Assembly (NCBI GenBank): GCA_003556985.1
Contig: PWPZ01000066.1
Span: forward strand, 1-14,763
Reading direction: 5' to 3'
Origin: Bacteroidota bacterium
GTDB lineage: Bacteria; Bacteroidota; Bacteroidia; Bacteroidales; PUMT01
DNA: 14,763 bases
The notes under the pieces were generated by a model. That model saw only the letters and a list, made by a program, of their open reading frames with translations. It was not told where the DNA came from and searched no databases. Positions within the stretch are counted from its first letter, which is position 1. Every line of letters begins with the position of its first letter. The position numbers were made by a program, and so were the translations under genes. Below, piece after piece: positions 14,017 to 14,763 of the stretch.

Positions 14017-14024
14017 TAATTTTG
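14017..14024 (+). promoter_or_regulatory. Putative -7 promoter box for the E2 gene
   Basis: TAATTTTG is an exact TAnnTTTG -7 box 35 bp before the E2 ATG, the same octamer as in the recR promoter. The expected -33 TTG is not well placed: TTTG at 14000-14003 is only 13 nt upstream and TTCG at 13995-13998 is imperfect, so this promoter is weaker evidence than the other two. Confidence 0.45.
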
Positions 14025-14059
14025 TATCCATTGCAGATATTTATTATTTAATCTTTGTC

Positions 14060-14763
14060 ATGGCAAAAATTGAACTCACACTCCCCGCAATGGGCGAGGG
14101 AATTATTGAGGCCACCATTACAAAATGGCTGGTCAGTGAAGGCAGTCTGGTGGAAGAAGATCAGCCACTGGTAGAAATCGCCACCGACAAGGTTGATTCC
14201 GAGATACCTTCACCTGCAAAGGGGGTTGTTTCAAAAATACTGTCTAACGAAGGTGAAATATATTCAGTTGGTGATATTCTTGCCGTAATAGATACAGAGG
14301 CAGATACAGGGACCCCCGGAATGGATGAAGTTCAGAAAGAGGTGGAGCGGATCACCTCAACTGCCGCTTCCGACGGCAAACAACCGGCAACCGCACATAA
14401 CGATGAAAATGGCGTATCAGAGCAGATACAGGAAATGCCGCGACAAACTCCTTCCGGAAAATTTCTCACCCCCCTGGTGAGAAATATTGCCCGGAAAGAA
14501 AATGTTTCTGCCGGGGAGCTTGATAAAATTGAAGGAAGCGGGGAAAACGGAAGAATTACCAGGGTGGATATCCTGAGATATCTTGAAAGCCCTGCCTCCG
14601 GCAAGCCACATGCCGAAGGCGCTGCAAAATACGGCGGAAAAGATAATTCCACGGAAGAAAAACAGGAACCGGAAAAAGACGGGCCCTCAGAGGGAAAAGT
14701 CAGGGGCGGTGTAACCCCGGAGGCAGATCAGACGGCACCAGAAATTACATCGAATGACATCAT
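14060..14763 (+). CDS. 2-oxo acid dehydrogenase E2 subunit (dihydrolipoamide acyltransferase), partial
   Basis: E2 is the core subunit of a 2-oxo acid dehydrogenase complex (pyruvate, 2-oxoglutarate or branched-chain type), carrying acyl groups on lipoyl-lysine. The frame is open for 234 codons from ATG 14060 to the window edge. A lipoyl domain (about 1-78) has the lipoylation motif EIATDKVDSEIPSP with Lys44. After a polar linker comes the peripheral-subunit (E3)-binding domain at about 135-175, with FLTPLVRNIARKENV and GRITRVDILRYL. The second linker (from 176 on) is at least 58 residues of Glu, Lys, Gly and Pro. The acyltransferase domain lies beyond the edge, so substrate type is unresolved; the single N-terminal lipoyl domain and ATDKVDSEIPSP style fit a branched-chain or generic Bacteroidota E2. 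Confidence 0.93.
   Translation, partial: MAKIELTLPAMGEGIIEATITKWLVSEGSLVEEDQPLVEIATDKVDSEIPSPAKGVVSKILSNEGEIYSVGDILAVIDTEADTGTPGMDEVQKEVERITSTAASDGKQPATAHNDENGVSEQIQEMPRQTPSGKFLTPLVRNIARKENVSAGELDKIEGSGENGRITRVDILRYLESPASGKPHAEGAAKYGGKDNSTEEKQEPEKDGPSEGKVRGGVTPEADQTAPEITSNDI

Noticed and set aside
14332..14652. 106-residue minus-strand open frame opposite the E2 gene
   Set aside because: The plus-strand E2 frame has clear lipoyl and E3-binding motifs through this region; the antisense frame has none.

Overview
The window is a stretch of chromosomal, mostly housekeeping DNA from a member of the Bacteroidota, probably a Bacteroidales or Marinilabiliales-like lineage. The evidence for this is: (i) two promoter matches to the phylum-specific pattern TTG/TTTG-N20-TAnnTTTG, at 5783-5813 and 10359-10390, plus a -7 box at 14017-14024; (ii) no clear Shine-Dalgarno sequences before the starts; (iii) a divergent alaS / M23 peptidase-MerR block, which I recall as common in this phylum; and (iv) a long animal-like urocanate hydratase. 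No phage, transposase, CRISPR array, tRNA or rRNA was seen.

Layout. Bases 1-5736 are on the minus strand. In transcription order they hold a membrane-anchored M23 peptidase, a short MerR-type regulator, a Nif3-family metal protein, a coiled-coil C4 zinc-ribbon protein, urocanate hydratase (hutU), and the N-terminal part of a small lipoprotein that runs off the left edge. Bases 5737-5894 are a divergent promoter region. alaS follows on the plus strand (5895-8519) and converges on a sodium:solute symporter (8629-10089, minus). A 332-bp spacer (10090-10421) carries the symporter leader, with an unusual repeat array, and a consensus promoter for recR (10422-11060, plus). After a 361-bp gap come, all on the plus strand, a PLP aminotransferase, a GT2 glycosyltransferase with an unusual membrane tail, and the start of a lipoyl-bearing 2-oxo acid dehydrogenase E2 subunit cut by the right edge.

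How the genes work together. The M23-MerR spacing (10 bp) and Nif3-zinc-ribbon spacing (6 bp) suggest two co-transcribed pairs. HutU converts urocanate to imidazolone propionate in histidine breakdown, but no other hut gene is in the window. alaS and recR are core translation and repair genes. The aminotransferase, E2 and hutU could all serve amino-acid catabolism, but they are not arranged as one operon.

I do not see a convincing new biological system. The items most worth a second look are the direct/inverted repeat set in the symporter leader (10172-10301), the GT2 protein that appears to carry the membrane half of a sugar-phosphate transferase without its downstream domain, the Nif3-zinc-ribbon pairing, and an 8-bp inverted repeat upstream of the aminotransferase.
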